Positions 1-11,942 of a stretch of DNA of 64,000 bases are shown here, in pieces. The DNA is from Delphinapterus leucas (Eukaryota > Chordata > Mammalia > Artiodactyla > Monodontidae): NCBI RefSeq assembly GCF_002288925.2, contig NW_022098076.1, positions 71,783,691 through 71,847,690 of the forward strand. The letters are read 5' to 3'. The notes beneath the pieces are model-generated. The model did not search any database. It was given only the letters and a program-made list of their open reading frames with translations, and was not told the origin of the DNA. The translations under genes were made by a program, and so were the position numbers. Numbering within the stretch: the first letter of the stretch is position 1; every line of letters begins with the position of its first letter.

Positions 1-1065
1 ACAAAATATGCAAAGTTTTATAATTCCCAAGAATAATCCTAATGCATCTTCATTTAGTAAATCTAATGCTTTATGTAATAGAACATTTTTGGCTGACAGA
101 TCTGGGGGCCAAAAAGTAATCTCTACTCTCTCGCCCCAATTCTGTCTATAACCATTCATGGGCATGAACACCTTCATCCCATAAAGGAAAGAAGAGGGAG
201 GAAACTGAATTAAGGGTTAGTAACAGAGAAGTATCGAGGACAAAGTACAGCCTCATATCTGTTCTCCGTGGGACTCCTTGCCTGAGAGTAAATGCTTATA
301 GTAGAAGAATAAGGGCCAAAAAAAAGATAGAACTTTTTTCCATGAGAAATGAAATTCGGAAAAGAGATTACGACCAGAAACCAATCAAGAGGCACTTTGT
401 GATATTCTGGATACTAGCAGCATTTGTTGAAGGCCAGATGACATAGTAGGGCACAGAGTTGGGGAGAGGGCTCCTACAAACTAATCTCAGAAGCCACCTA
501 TGGCATCCTTGATATAAGCACTGGCTTTGTCCTCATGACAGCAAAGGGTCTTTGTCAATGAACTTCTTGTGTTTTGGATGTACACCTTTGAGAGTCAGAG
601 GAGAGATGGCAGGAAGTCTATGGTAGTGACAGCTGAGAGAATGATTTCCAGCCATCTGTGAAGTGACAGTTGACTCCTGGAAGTAACTGGTAACTAAGAA
701 CACTATGAAGAAGGTTAATTTCCACGAACCAGGCGAGTGGGGCTGGCATTGGGAACCCCAAGCCACCTTAATCTGCTCACTAAAGTATATGTGTCTCTAT
801 GTGGAAGTCACGGGCTGGTGATATCTGTAACATTTAGATTCTGCCTATAGGTGAAGCACAATTTTTTTCTTTTCTTTTTAAAGCTTTCTAATGGAGAGTA
901 AATAAACATGGTCTTTTGTGTCACTAGCTCCAGGCTCATTTTCGTTGGCATTCACACTTTTATTTGATGTCCTGGCCATACACAGAATTATACAATGAAA
1001 TGTTCTTATATCATACTTCACTTTCACCAAGAAATAAACCAATTTTAAAATTCAAGATTTTAAAA

Positions 1066-1421
1066 AATTACAGATGTAATTGGTTAAGATGAAGTATTGA
1101 TATGACTAGGATCCTTAGAAAGAGGGGAAATTTGAATACATGTGCACGTAGGGAGAATGCCATGTAAAAACAAAGGCAAAAATAGGGGTGATGTATCTAC
1201 AAGCCAAGGAAAGCCAAAGATTTCCAGCAAACCACCAGGAGCTAGGAGAGAGGCGTGGAACAGATTCTGTCTCACAGCCCTCAAAAGGAATCAGCACTGC
1301 TAATATACTTTGATCTCAGGCTTCTAGCCTGCAGACTGTGAAACACTAGATTTCCACTATTTAAGCCACCCAGTTTGTGGTACGGTACTTTGTTACAGCA
1401 GCATTAGAAGATTAATACAAG
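1066..1421 (+). mobile_element. MLT1-like MaLR LTR
   Basis: The segment reads like an MLT1-class LTR of the ancient ERVL-MaLR group: GATGTAATTGGTTAAGATGA, a CCTTAGAAAGAGG stretch, GCCATGTAAAAACAAAGG, AGAGAGGCGTGGAACAGATT, CTCACAGCCCTCAAAAGGAA, then TTGATCTCAGGCTTCTAGCC and TTTAAGCCACCCAGTTTGTG, ending in GATTAATACA. The 5' part of a full LTR seems missing. Non-coding. The subfamily is not assigned. Confidence 0.75.
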
Positions 1422-1879
1422 CTCAGATGAGGTCAAGGAAATGCAGAAGTGATCAAGAAACTACTGCAAAAATCTTCTGAAAGATTCTAGAGAAGAGGAA
1501 AGATGCCAAAGCACCACAGGTGGGGTAATTTTATAACTTTTAAAGGCAAAGGACATGAATTCTGCAAATCAGATAAGCTTACGATGAACCCATTAAAATT
1601 AGTAGGCAAATGTTTGTGTAACAACTTTTAAAAAGTTCCAATATGGGTTCACTAAGAACAACACTTTTATTTTGATTCACTTATTATGCTGGTAGATTAA
1701 AATGTGTGGACTTTGTTCATCCTGAACTTATACATCTGAAGAAACCTCTCCCAATATTCTTAAGGTCAAAATGGAGAAATATGCAGGAAATAACATGAGA
1801 GTTAGGTACTTTCATAACAGGTTGAACAACCACACCCAAAAAGTGTTGATGAATGAAAAGATGTTAACTTGAAGAGAAG

Positions 1880-2180
1880 TCTCAAGTTGTATGCCATGGG
1901 GCTACTTTAACCTGATTGAAAAGAAATATGCAAAGCATGTTTGTCAAACCTGTGGATGACACGAAGCTGACAAGGATACCTGATCCTCTGAATGGCTGAG
2001 TCTGGATTCCAGAAATCATCTAACTCAGGAATCACTGAAGGAACTAGAGATGTTTAACCAAGAGATAAGGAACAAGGGAAGGTAGATATGAAAGCTCAAG
2101 GGTAGAAATATGTAAGATGTAGGAGCAATGAAGTTCTTGCAGGAAAAATTTGACATCTTAATGAAAGAAAGAATATTTCA
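1880..2180 (+). mobile_element. Possible CR1/L3-type ancient LINE 3' fragment
   Basis: Phrases such as CCTGTGGATGACACGAAGCT and GAAGGAACTAGAGATGTTTA, followed by TTCTTGCAGGAAAAATTTGA, resemble the 3' region of old CR1/L3 LINEs. The match is diffuse and interrupted, so the family and borders are uncertain. Confidence 0.35.
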
Positions 2181-2189
2181 CTTCTCTCT

Positions 2190-2395
2190 ACCGCTATCAC
2201 CCTAGTTCTAATTAATATATTTTACTTAACTATTATTGCTGGTTTCCTCATATCCACTAGTTTCCCCATTTCTTCTCTTGCATTTTCCAATTTTCTCAAA
2301 AACTCGTTAAGCCATCTTTTATAAACTGTAACCAAAATGACCTTCTGTACCATTTCAAGGTATGATTATGGTCATACTTAAATTTTTACTTTAAA
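2190..2395 (+). mobile_element. L2 LINE fragment (5' piece of a split copy)
   Basis: The TTTCCTCATATCCACTAG and CTCGTTAAGCCATCTTTT region resembles the L2 stretch that precedes the classic CTGCTCAAAACCCTTCAATG motif. The matching continuation is at about 3085-3650 on the same strand, which suggests that something was inserted between them. Low sequence identity. Confidence 0.4.
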
Positions 2396-2399
2396 TATA

Positions 2400-3080
2400 A
2401 CAGGCTAGGGCTCTCGCTTGCCCTAGAAGTGCAGTCTACATGCCATACTGCAAGGAGGAGTAGGAAGTATTAATCAGTTTGCTACTCTCAAGACTACTGG
2501 TCTTTTATCACCCATCAATGCTGGTCTCATCTGTCATGGCATCCATCATCCTGGGTCCCTGTTCAAGCCACAGTGGCTTGATGATCTGGTTTCACTTGGT
2601 GACCAGCTCAGCCATGATTTACACTTACCAAAATTGGCTGCTCTTCCTCAGCATACGAACTACCCTGATGACATCTACACAACTTTCCAGCATCAGCCCC
2701 ATGAGCTCAAAAGCTCTTCTCAGTGTTGGTCCCCAGCCTGTGTTCTTCCTTTCTGTCCTCAAGTAAATTTTTCCTCAAGGTAGTTTTATATCACGATTTT
2801 CACTGCCCTTTCCTGAGACTGGGTTATGGTCAGGGCCACACAGCTCCATCCCAACAGAGACCAGGTATTAGTTCTTTCTCTTCCAGAAAGCCCTGAGCAT
2901 CTTATGTAAATTGGCCGCCTCCTCCCCAGGAACCAGCTTTACAGAGCAGAACACACCTGTATTCTCAGGGAGTGGTGGCCTTTTATTAATGAAGTCAGAA
3001 AGCTTTCTGTTCTAAGACAATGGCTGTGTTCTTGCTCTACATTCATTTAACTAAAAAAGTCATTTAAGTAATACAGAAAA
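2400..3080 (+). other. Unrecognised GC-richer segment with an open frame; possible processed pseudogene
   Basis: This roughly 0.7-kb block sits between two L2 pieces and is visibly richer in GC than its surroundings. On the plus strand one frame is open from about 2427 to a TAG near 2778 (about 117 codons; contains IHHPGSLFKPQWLDDLVSLG), and a second frame is open over 2479-2766. I do not recognise the product. There is no ATG in the longer frame near its start, no clear poly(A), and no obvious flanking duplication. A decayed processed pseudogene, an unknown repeat or chance would all fit. Confidence 0.3.
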
Positions 3081-3084
3081 ATCA

Positions 3085-3650
3085 GCCTTTCTAAATTTAA
3101 ATACTTGCTACCCCCCCCCCCAAAATCTATAAATCAAATCCTGCCAACTCAGTGTTCAAAATCTTTCAATAGCTGCTCATTTGCATTAGAAGAAAAATCC
3201 ACACTTCCTCCCATGATCTACAAGAAAGTATTTATCATATGGGTCCTTCCTACCTCTCCAGCCACAACATGTCTCATCCTTCATCTCGCTCACAAATACT
3301 AGTTCCAACTGCCTTCTTTCATTGCTTTGATGAACAAAAACATTATCTCCCTCCTTAGGGCCTTGCACACATATATACTCCACTGCTCTGTGAGGATCCC
3401 CTCCTTACCTACTCTTTAGCTAAAATTTCACCTCTTCTAAATATTTAATATAAACTAAAGCCCTAATACTCTTTTTCACAGGCCTCTTATACTTTTTTTT
3501 TCATATCACCTATCATAAACCATCATTAGGTATTTCTGTGTATGCTTACATTTTTGATGTAAGGCCAGAGCCATGTTTGTTCTGTTCATTACTAGAGAAT
3601 AAGTTCAGTGCCTGGCACATAGCAAACAGCAGGAAATATTGTATTAAATA
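3085..3650 (+). mobile_element. L2 LINE 3' portion
   Basis: The order of features follows L2: GTGTTCAAAATCTTTCAATA, CATTTGCATTAGAAGAAAAA, CATGATCTACAAGAA, TACCTCTCCAGCCAC, GGGCCTTGCACAC, CTTTTTCACAGGCC, and the terminal GTGCCTGGCACATAGC. The copy is old and diverged. A poly-C run sits at 3111-3121. Confidence 0.65.
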
Positions 3651-4257
3651 ACTAAATAATAACTAGAAGTGCCCCAAAACAGAACCACCAGTTTTGCAAT
3701 CTTGGAAAACATCTTCATTGCATATCAAAGGTTTTGCAGAAAGGATTGCTGAGTTAGAAACATCAACTACGTGAACTCTAACTTTCTAGTTCTGGAATTA
3801 ATGCTTTATAAGACGTAAGCTGATACGGATTATAAGACATGAAGGTCATTATAAATCTGAGAAGTAAGTAAAACTTTCAGAGAGGAATTACCTGAGATAG
3901 GACTAAGATAGAACTTAAAGGAAATGTTTGACTTGGAATAGCACAAGATAGAGAATTTCCGAGGTGTGAAAAAGAACACAGGGAAACATAAAAAAGGGAA
4001 ATGAGAACATCTTGTGTTAAAAGATCAATCTGACTTCTTTTAAGAGAGGCATGAAATAACAAGTTAAGCAGAAATGGTAAGGTCAGTTGATAAAGGGTTT
4101 GAACTGAGTTCTAATTTCCACCTCTTGGTCAGAGGAGTGATGAAATTAGGAAGAGTCATCTGCCTATAATTAATATGTTAGAGGGGAAAGTAGCTAAAGG
4201 TAAAGGGCCACTAAGAGGCTACTAACCTACCATAATACTTATGAAGTAAAGACCAGA

Positions 4258-4690
4258 GTGACAGTCTCGATATCTAACAATTACATACATTGGTACACTG
4301 CAGAGAGGCTGCAGTTCCCACAAGCACCAGCAGGAGAGAACTGGCAAGGGACTATCATAGCTTCAGGAGTCCACATGGGTACTTGGCATTTGCTAGGGGA
4401 GGTGGGCGGATTACCAGCACTGCCACCACGGGTACCATCTTTTTTGAGGCAGCCTGTGCCCCCACTGGCCTGGGAGAGGAGTTTCATAGGAAGATGGAGG
4501 ATGCTATACATAAGCTGAGACAGGCCGGCTCACTAGCTGATACCATGTTAGTCAACAGGGTACTCACGAAGCTTTCTTCATGGATAGAATCTAGATACTC
4601 ATGGAACTTGGGGCTAAAAGCTATTCATCAAACCTGCACAAAAGCATTTTAGTATTTTAGCAACCAGCATAACCGTACCTGCAAGTGCTT
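4258..4690 (+). other. Unrecognised GC-richer segment with a 120-codon open frame
   Basis: This block is about half G+C within an AT-rich intron and contains overlapping open frames. The longest runs 4290-4652 (120 codons) and includes EEFHRKMEDAIHKLRQAGSL. A second plus frame covers 4258-4518 and a minus frame 4281-4511. Three open frames over one block fit local base composition as well as real coding. I recognise no domain. The DNA on both sides (about 3830-4200 and 4690-5110) resembles a diverged interspersed repeat, so this may be an insertion or an unmasked internal part of one. Confidence 0.25.
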
Positions 4691-5261
4691 GCTGAATGTC
4701 AGCCCCGGGTAAAGAAAGCTTAGAATGAGACAAGGAGAAGTAGGATGAGAAAGGTCAGGATCAAACCAAGAGATATCTTACAGGAAAAGAATAAGAAACT
4801 AGAGGACAGGCTAAGTATGAGAAACAACATTTAGTAATCAGTGATTCCAAGATTTCAAGCCTAAAGAACCATATGGAGCACAGGGCTATACTAATGACAG
4901 ATAAGATATTTTGGAAAGAGAATTTGAGTGAAGTGGTATATAAGAGTTCTGAGTTTTTAGTATTTTGAGCTTAAAATGTTACTTATAGTTATTTCTAAAT
5001 ATCCTAAATATAGCTAGAAATATTCGTCTTAAGTTCAGACCTGGACTCAAAGTTTCAGACTTTGGGAAAAACTAAGGAAAACTAAGGATAAATGTGATAA
5101 TTGTAGAGAAGCTCTTTAAGTACTGAACACTACAAAGAATGATTGATAGAGAAATAGCTTTTAGAATAAAATAAATTAAAATCAACCAAAATATACCATT
5201 AAATTAAAAATTATGGTGTTACACAAGTACTGAATAAATCATTCAGTAAACCCAACATTCA

Positions 5262-5326
5262 TTCAAAACAGTGATGCTTAATCCAGGAGGCACACCAGAA
5301 TCATGTGGGTAAATCATTTAAATACA
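5262..5326 (+). mobile_element. MER5-like DNA transposon remnant, left half
   Basis: GTGATGCTTAATCCAGGAGG and ACCAGAATCATGTGGGTAAA resemble non-autonomous hAT (MER5-type) ends. The right half appears to continue beyond the LTR as GAGAACCACTGGTTTAAATC at about 5739-5780. The LTR at 5332-5733 would therefore have inserted into it. Confidence 0.45.
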
Positions 5327-5331
5327 CTGAT

Positions 5332-5733
5332 TGCTATGGACTAAATTGTATCCACCACCCCCCTCCAAATTCATATGATGAAGTTATAACCCTCAATTTC
5401 ATGGTACTTAGAAATGGGGCCTTTGTAAGATCATTAGGTTTATATGAGGTCATGAGGGTGGGGCCCTCATAATGGGGTCAGTGTCCTTTTAAGAAGAGAT
5501 ACCAGAGGGTTTTCCCTCTCCTTCTCCCTCTCTGCCACAAGACGACGACACAGTGAGATGGCCGCTATGGGCAAGTTGGGAAGATTCCCTCGACACAAGA
5601 CCCAACAGACCCAACTATGCTGGTATCCTGATCTCAGACTTCCACCCTCCAGAAATGTGAGAAAATAAATTTCTGTTGTTTAAGCCACCCAGCCTAAAGT
5701 ATTTTGTTATGGCAGCCTGAGCAGACTAATACA
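5332..5733 (+). mobile_element. Solo MaLR LTR (MST-like) with 5-bp target duplication
   Basis: A complete LTR starts TGCTATGGAC and ends GACTAATACA. CTGAT flanks it on both sides (5327-5331 and 5734-5738), the 5-bp duplication expected of ERVL-MaLR elements. Diagnostic stretches include ATTCATATGATGAAGTTATA, GAGGTCATGAGGGTGGGGCC, AAATAAATTTCTGTTG and TTTAAGCCACCCAGCC. No internal retroviral sequence follows, so it is a solo LTR. Non-coding. Confidence 0.88.
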
Positions 5734-6879
5734 CTGATATTTGACCAATTAAATGAGAACCACTGGTTTAAATCATATTCAAAGATTACAGAAATAACTA
5801 TATCTAATTTAGTCACCCAACTAATTTAACTGAAATATTTTAGTAGGAAGATCTGTGACCTAGCAGAAAAGTATCCAGCACACAGTTAGCACTCTAGAAA
5901 TGCTTGTTACATGAACAGATACATGAATGAATGAGAAATGCATACATGTATGACTAAATAAAATGATCTTGTGAGAGAACATATATAAAGTAAAATATCA
6001 TAAGCTGAAAAATTATAGAAACGTATTCTTCAATGAAGAGATATACAACAATAAAGATTTATCTGATAATGAAAACAGTTTTAAACACTGAGGAGTCAGA
6101 AATTTAAAACCATGTATATATTACTCATTTTAATTATACAACAACCTCTTTAATTATTCAATGATACACAATAAACATTTTAAAGATTAATTCTTTAAAA
6201 GTATTTTTTATTAAAATTAGCATAACCTTGAGATTGCTTTTTATCTAGTTTTGCTGAAGTTTCTTACGGTGGAAAAGTCTGACATTTCAATTTGGGCTAA
6301 GAAGCACACTTTGCTGTTTCACTAAACCTAAATAAAAATAAGTTATAGCATGTATTTCAGCAGAAGCAAAACTCAGGAAAAATTCTTAATTTAGTATTTC
6401 TAGCTCATCTAAGGATATTGTTTCCATTTACTAAAGAGAGAATTATAGATATTTAAAGTAAAATGTAAATACTGTGCCTTGGAGTATAAGAATCCCATTT
6501 GCAGTTTCCTTAGTATCAACTGATATTCATAAGTAACCCATCTCTGAGTTACAATGACTACTAAATATCATGCAGCCTATGGGAAGATAACCTGGAACAT
6601 ATGCCCAGAATTGCCCAGAAAAGGTACTGGAGAAGAAGGTATAGCTGAAATTTCAAAAAACAGCACCCATTCTCTGAGGACGAGGCACTTGATCAAGAGA
6701 GCATTATACTCCAAACTTGATGTAAATTTCACAAACTCAATTGCCAAAATATTGACCATAAAAACACCTAAGAGTATCTAAAAACGTCTCTAAGAATTGT
6801 GACTCAAGCCTGGGCCCCCCAAATAAAACTGCTGATAATTACATGTAAACTATGATTTTTTTTCTCATTGATTATCAAA

Positions 6880-7600
6880 GCAACAAGTTCTCATTATATA
6901 AAATCAGTATATATAGAGATAGATAAGCCAGCATCCACAAATCTACCCCTACTTTTAACATTTTATCATATCTCTTTTTGTTGCTTCTTTTCAAAGAGAG
7001 TTGAGAGCACAAATGGATAGATAAATAAATTATGTATTATTATTCTTTTCAAGGAGTTGAGACTATATGTAAATTATATACATATATAATATGCATTATA
7101 TATTATTTACTCCTCTGAAATGGTCTAATCATTTCCCATTTCATTAAGAAAATCATCACACAATTTTCTAATGTTGCATAATACTTCCCTTTATGTAGCA
7201 ACTATAATTTACTAAGCATTGTTTCCAAAAATAATGCTTCAGTGACCATATTTATGCATAAACTTCTGTCTGTACTTCTGATTAGTTTCTTAATATTAGA
7301 ATATTAAAAGAGGCATTAGTAGATCAAAAACCAGTGAGGACATTATAAGGGTCCTGATATATACTACAAAATTTCCTTCCAAAATGAAGCACCAATTTAT
7401 ATTCCTACGAGTATTGTGTGAAAACTACAATGTTACCAATAATGTCAATCAAAGCAACACAACATTAGCAATGTAAAATAATCTCAGTAATTTTAATCTT
7501 TTTTTAATATCCTGGGTGAAGCATGATATTTCACTTTTTAATGTGTATTTCATGCTCACAAATAGGGATGAACATTTTTTTTCTTCTTGTAATTTTTAAA
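6880..7600 (-). mobile_element. Ancient L1 (L1M-type) 3' region, inverted
   Basis: The text pattern of old L1 3' ends in reverse is visible: TAATGTTGCATAATACTTCC, CAGTGACCATATTTATGC, a spacer around CTTCCAAAATGAAGCACC, and ATGTGTATTTCATGCTCACA. Diverged and interrupted; the borders are approximate. Confidence 0.5.
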
Positions 7601-8675
7601 ACATTATAAAGATGAGTTTGTCATACAAGCTATTAGCTCCTAAGATTAAAAAATTTTTGACAACTGCCAACTTAATGTCAGTTACTGAACGGCTGAATTA
7701 TTATTGTCTTTATATTTTAAGACTGAGATAATACATTGAATATGTAGTAAAATCAAGGTTGATGGTATACTTTATAATAAGATGGTTTATTTTGCTAATT
7801 TAATACAACTGTGGAATCATTTTAGATGTTCAAGTTAAATATGGGGGTTCTAGAAATATTCAGTAGTTGGAAATAATCAGACTTGTAATATAAATTGACA
7901 TGCAACATTTTAAAACATTTTATTAGTGAATAATCATATCTAAAAAATTAAAGTTCCATCTCTGCTATAATTACCAAATAGATAAGAAAAAAATTAAACT
8001 CTGCACAGTTAAGCAAATAGTTATACTGTATAATATATATAATACCAATTCTCTTTCTCAGGACTTTTTTAATCACAATTACTTTTGCTGACAAATATTT
8101 TAAATCCCAAGGTTCATAACTGATTTAATATTTTTCAAGTACCCAGAAACCTCCACATTTAGCCTTTCTGTGCAGCACATGAGTTACTTAGGTGACTTTT
8201 ATGAGCAATCATATCCATGAGATTCTATGGCTTAATAAGATATAATTAAATTTAATTAACAAACTCTCCCATCCTTATTTCTTCGGGTATAAGGGGAAAT
8301 AGTGATTCTTATACTAGAGAGTATTGTATTCTGGACCTGGCACATAGAGCACAGAGATGCTCAATAAATGTTAATCCCTTCCCTTCACTCCTTGCTCTCC
8401 CACCCTTCCCTCTCTATCAGTATATACTTGCTGACAAATCAATTATTTACATTTAATTAAATGTGTGATAAAATATGATATAATTACACGATACATCACC
8501 AAGTATCTTCATACCCTATTAATGTTAGATACAATCTGCCAAAGTACAGGATCATATCAAAGGACACTTTTCTGACTCAATATTGAAAAACGAAAGACAC
8601 TGTGACTTATACATTTTTGCAGTTAACATGTAGTAATTAACCAGAAGTTAGGTCAGCTATATCATACTATATTGT

Positions 8676-8852
8676 TGGTTCTAGACCTTCACTGTGCATC
8701 AGAATTATCCAGGGAAATTAAAGGATCATTACAGATGCCTGAACCCACCCCTGAAGATTTTGATTAAATTGGTCTGGGGTGCGGCCAAGCATTAGTATTT
8801 TTTAAATATCCCCAGATGATTCTAATGTTCAGCCAGAATTAAGAACCACTGA
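8676..8852 (+). mobile_element. MER5A/B-type hAT MITE
   Basis: CTGTGCATCAGAATTATCCA, CTGAACCCACCCCTGAAGAT, AATTGGTCTGGGGTGCGGCC and AAGAACCACTGATCTC occur in the order found in MER5 elements of the hAT-Charlie group. Non-coding. Confidence 0.7.
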
Positions 8853-9765
8853 TCTCAAGTCAAAAGGAGATAAGCTACAGAGGAGTAAAGTGACTTGCAA
8901 AGGAAGCCAGTGAAGAAGCCGAGCCTAAGAATCCAAATCGTCACTTTTAGGAACAGTAAGAAAAATCTCACTCTAGAGTTAAAAGGGGTTTGAGTCTGAT
9001 GTTACATAACCTGAAAAGATTTAAACACATTCAGGCAGGTACCACATTTAATCCGCATTTAACCTTAAACAAAATGCTGATGGTCAACAGTCATCCTTGC
9101 TGTTGTCGCAAATAGTCTTCCCATCACACTACCTTAATTACATAACTAATATTCCCTTTGCATCTTAAAGAAAAAAAAAACTTTAAAGACTAACATAAAA
9201 ATGAGCACTTTTTGCTACGTAAGAAGAAATGTCTTCACAACTAATCTACTCTATACAAAAATGAACAGAGTAAAATATGGCAGAATCACTCCAAAGCAAA
9301 GCGCTCTCTCACTCTGTCCTGGTTAAAACCTGTTTGTCTGGGGATTGGCTCAGCTGCTCTAGTTCCAGCTTCCCAGCCTTCCAAGGCACTGACATGACCT
9401 CAGTCATCTCTTTGCTGCAGCTAGATCCAACTAACAAAATCCAACACATGCAGGCACTTGTTTCTCCATTATCCAGTGCCTTCAAGGGCAGCAGAGAATC
9501 GGGAGCCAGTCACCCCTTCTAGCCTTGCCCTAGATAGTTTTTATCCTCAATATTTAAACACTCTCCAAAGGTGATCAGGCAGATAGACACATGAATGATC
9601 AGTAGTAGAATGACCAAATGGAGACAAACAAAATATAATATTAGCTAGTTGGATTATAGAGTTTTAGGGAAGAAAAGCATCTGGAAAACCAACTGAGTTT
9701 ACCTATCACTGATGAAGATCCAGAGGCTTATTTGGTTGGGGATTCTACATACGGAAAGTCACCTT

Positions 9766-9825
9766 TCCTCCCTCTCTCCCACCCTCTCTCCCTCCCTCCC
9801 TCCCTCCACTCCTTCTTTCTTTTCA
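9766..9825 (+). repeat. Polypyrimidine (CCCT)n-like tract
   Basis: About 60 bases consist almost wholly of C and T, centred on repeated CCCT/CCTC units. Low-complexity sequence with triplex-forming potential. Confidence 0.85.
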
Positions 9826-10367
9826 TTTGCAAAGATAAAGAGAAAATAGATTACTAAAGAGGTTGGAGAAGGAGAAAAATACTTTGAGTATTACTTTATG
9901 AGATGTAAATATTATATACCTGCTTCTTGAGAGCTGGGTAACTGTGTCCATATGAAGAGTTGGGATGCCTTTCAAAAATCCCATCTCATCTCCTTTTTGA
10001 GAAGAGGGACCCTACCTTATGAACAGTATCAACTATAATCTGAACACATTATCCCTACAATTTTGCATTTATCAATAATTGGTAGTAACAGACTCTGAGG
10101 TCAACATGTATGATGAATACTCATCTTACTGTGCTCTACAACTTACCACTGGAGGAAACGCCTGAGTTTTCCTTTTCTACCTCTAACTACCTCCTGATTT
10201 TAGAGCACGACACACAGAAAAAAAAGCTACTAAAACTAACATGATCTCTTTCCTCCACTGCTAAAAAAGAATGTCCTAAAAATCTGGGATATAAATTAGA
10301 AAACACTATCTCCTATCCTAACATACAAAATGTATGTGTTTAACAATCCCTCCCCCAACCAGTACTC

Positions 10368-10500
10368 ATCTTTAAAATGAGGGTAACATGAAACCCACCC
10401 CACTGTGATTTTATAGCATTAAATGACATAAAGCAAACCCCTTGTACTTGGCACATTTTAAGCCCTTAATAAATGATACTTATCAGGCATATAGTAAAAG
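10368..10500 (+). mobile_element. MIR SINE 3' half
   Basis: TCATCTTTAAAATGAGGGTA, ATTAAATGACATAAAGC, ACTTGGCACATTTTAAGC and CTTAATAAATGATA follow the MIR core and tail order. Confidence 0.6.
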
Positions 10501-11611
10501 CTCTGCTCCTTTAGATGCAATGAAGAGTTGGCTCTCATTTTCATTTTTGTTTCATTTATAAAAATTATGTGGTATTCTACTTAGTAATATAGGTTGGTTT
10601 AGGGTATATTTATATTTTAATGCATAACATTCAAGGTAACTGACACAGAGCACATAGGTGACTCTCCTTATGTTATGTCCTCTAAAGTAATGCTTCTCAA
10701 AGGACCTGTGAAGGATCACCTTTTTTAAAAATTCCCAATTTGTCACAGACAAATACCTTTGTTTAATACAATAAAAGCAAAAGTTGAAAAATACAAAATA
10801 CAAGCTCCAAATTTTTATTACTCTGTCAATTTTTTCCAAAAATTTTAAACACTTAACTTCTATGTTTATCTCAAGGCCAACTAGTAACAAACACTTCCTG
10901 GTCCATAGACTGCACATTAAGTAGAACTGTTATAAAGAATATCTGATGTTAGGAATGATGGATAGGGACTGTTTTATACTAAAACCAACTAAAATTAAAA
11001 AATAAAAATCCTTCTCTTACTGATGATGTTTCATTTACATGGACCACAATAATTCAAATGAGATATAAAAAAAACAATAAAATAGCCAGTATACCATTTT
11101 CAGCCCTTCGTAAAAACATCTTTAATCTACTACCTTGAAAGGCTATTGAATGAAGGAACTGGATTTTAACTTAATATTGATTTAGTACAGAGCAGTATAG
11201 AATAACTCCTATACTGTAGAATTGTCACTAAATAAACTATGATAAACAACCAGTAAGAGTAACCTCACAAATTTACATTTAAATTATTAAATGAAGTCCC
11301 TCACACTAATCTAACTACAATATATTTTGGAACATTTGGCGACTTTAACAGAACCTGTTGCTCCTCCAGACAGTACTAAAAAAAAGTGCTATGTACCCGT
11401 ATAGAGTTAAAGAGAAACCCCAACAGTATAAAGACAATAAAGTCAATAATATATTAAGATTTTTAGTTTTTCTTATAGAATGTATAATGTTTATTATGCC
11501 TTGTATTTTCTCTTCTTTTATGGTTTCAACACAACCTCTTACCAGTTTTAGCATTAATGCAAATAACAGTATAGACTCTACCTACACAGTTGAACTTTAT
11601 TAGGGCTGTCC

Positions 11612-11682
11612 TTTTATACACATATATATATATATTTTATATATATTTAAATACATGTATATATTTTTATATGTGTATAAAA
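11612..11682. repeat. AT-rich 71-bp palindrome (15-bp perfect arms)
   Basis: TTTTATACACATATA at 11612-11626 is the exact reverse complement of TATATGTGTATAAAA at 11668-11682. The 41-nt centre is itself AT-rich, with a nested ATACATGTAT palindrome at 11651-11660. It could extrude as a cruciform. It could also be a degenerate microsatellite or a tiny MITE; no target duplication was recognised. Confidence 0.8.
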
Positions 11683-11899
11683 TAAAGGGATGCATATACC
11701 CCTTTATTAACAAAAAAAAAAATCTCCTATATCCCTATCCCTAAGAAGACAATAATACAATGAAACAATGCAAGGTGGAGAGAGAACATTCTTGTGTCTA
11801 TAATGATAAAGTTTGGATTAATCAGTAAATCACTTCATACCTTTCAAGCCTATCTAAAAAAAATCTCAGAAACCATGAAATGTTTTCAATGGTTATTTA

Positions 11900-11942
11900 G
11901 AAGTCCAACACGCTATCCACTGAGCAACAGAGCCACCTTCGC
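11900..11942 (-). pseudogene. tRNA-Arg(UCU) 5'-half retropseudogene with target duplication
   Basis: On the minus strand, after an 8-nt leader, the insert starts GGCTCTGTTGCTCAGTGGAT and ends TTGGACTTC. This is the acceptor strand, D-arm and anticodon 5' strand of a tRNA, closest to tRNA-Arg-UCU by my recollection (about 5 differences in 35). It stops at the anticodon loop, and the T-arm half is absent. TGGTTATTTA occurs perfectly on both sides (11890-11899 and 11943-11952), as expected of an L1-type target-site duplication. No poly(A) is present, which fits the described class of tailless retropseudogenes. It is not a functional tRNA gene. Confidence 0.72.

Noticed and set aside
10552..10917. 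121-codon minus-strand frame
   Set aside because: Composition typical of AT-rich intron. No recognisable domain or splice context, and it runs opposite no conserved feature.
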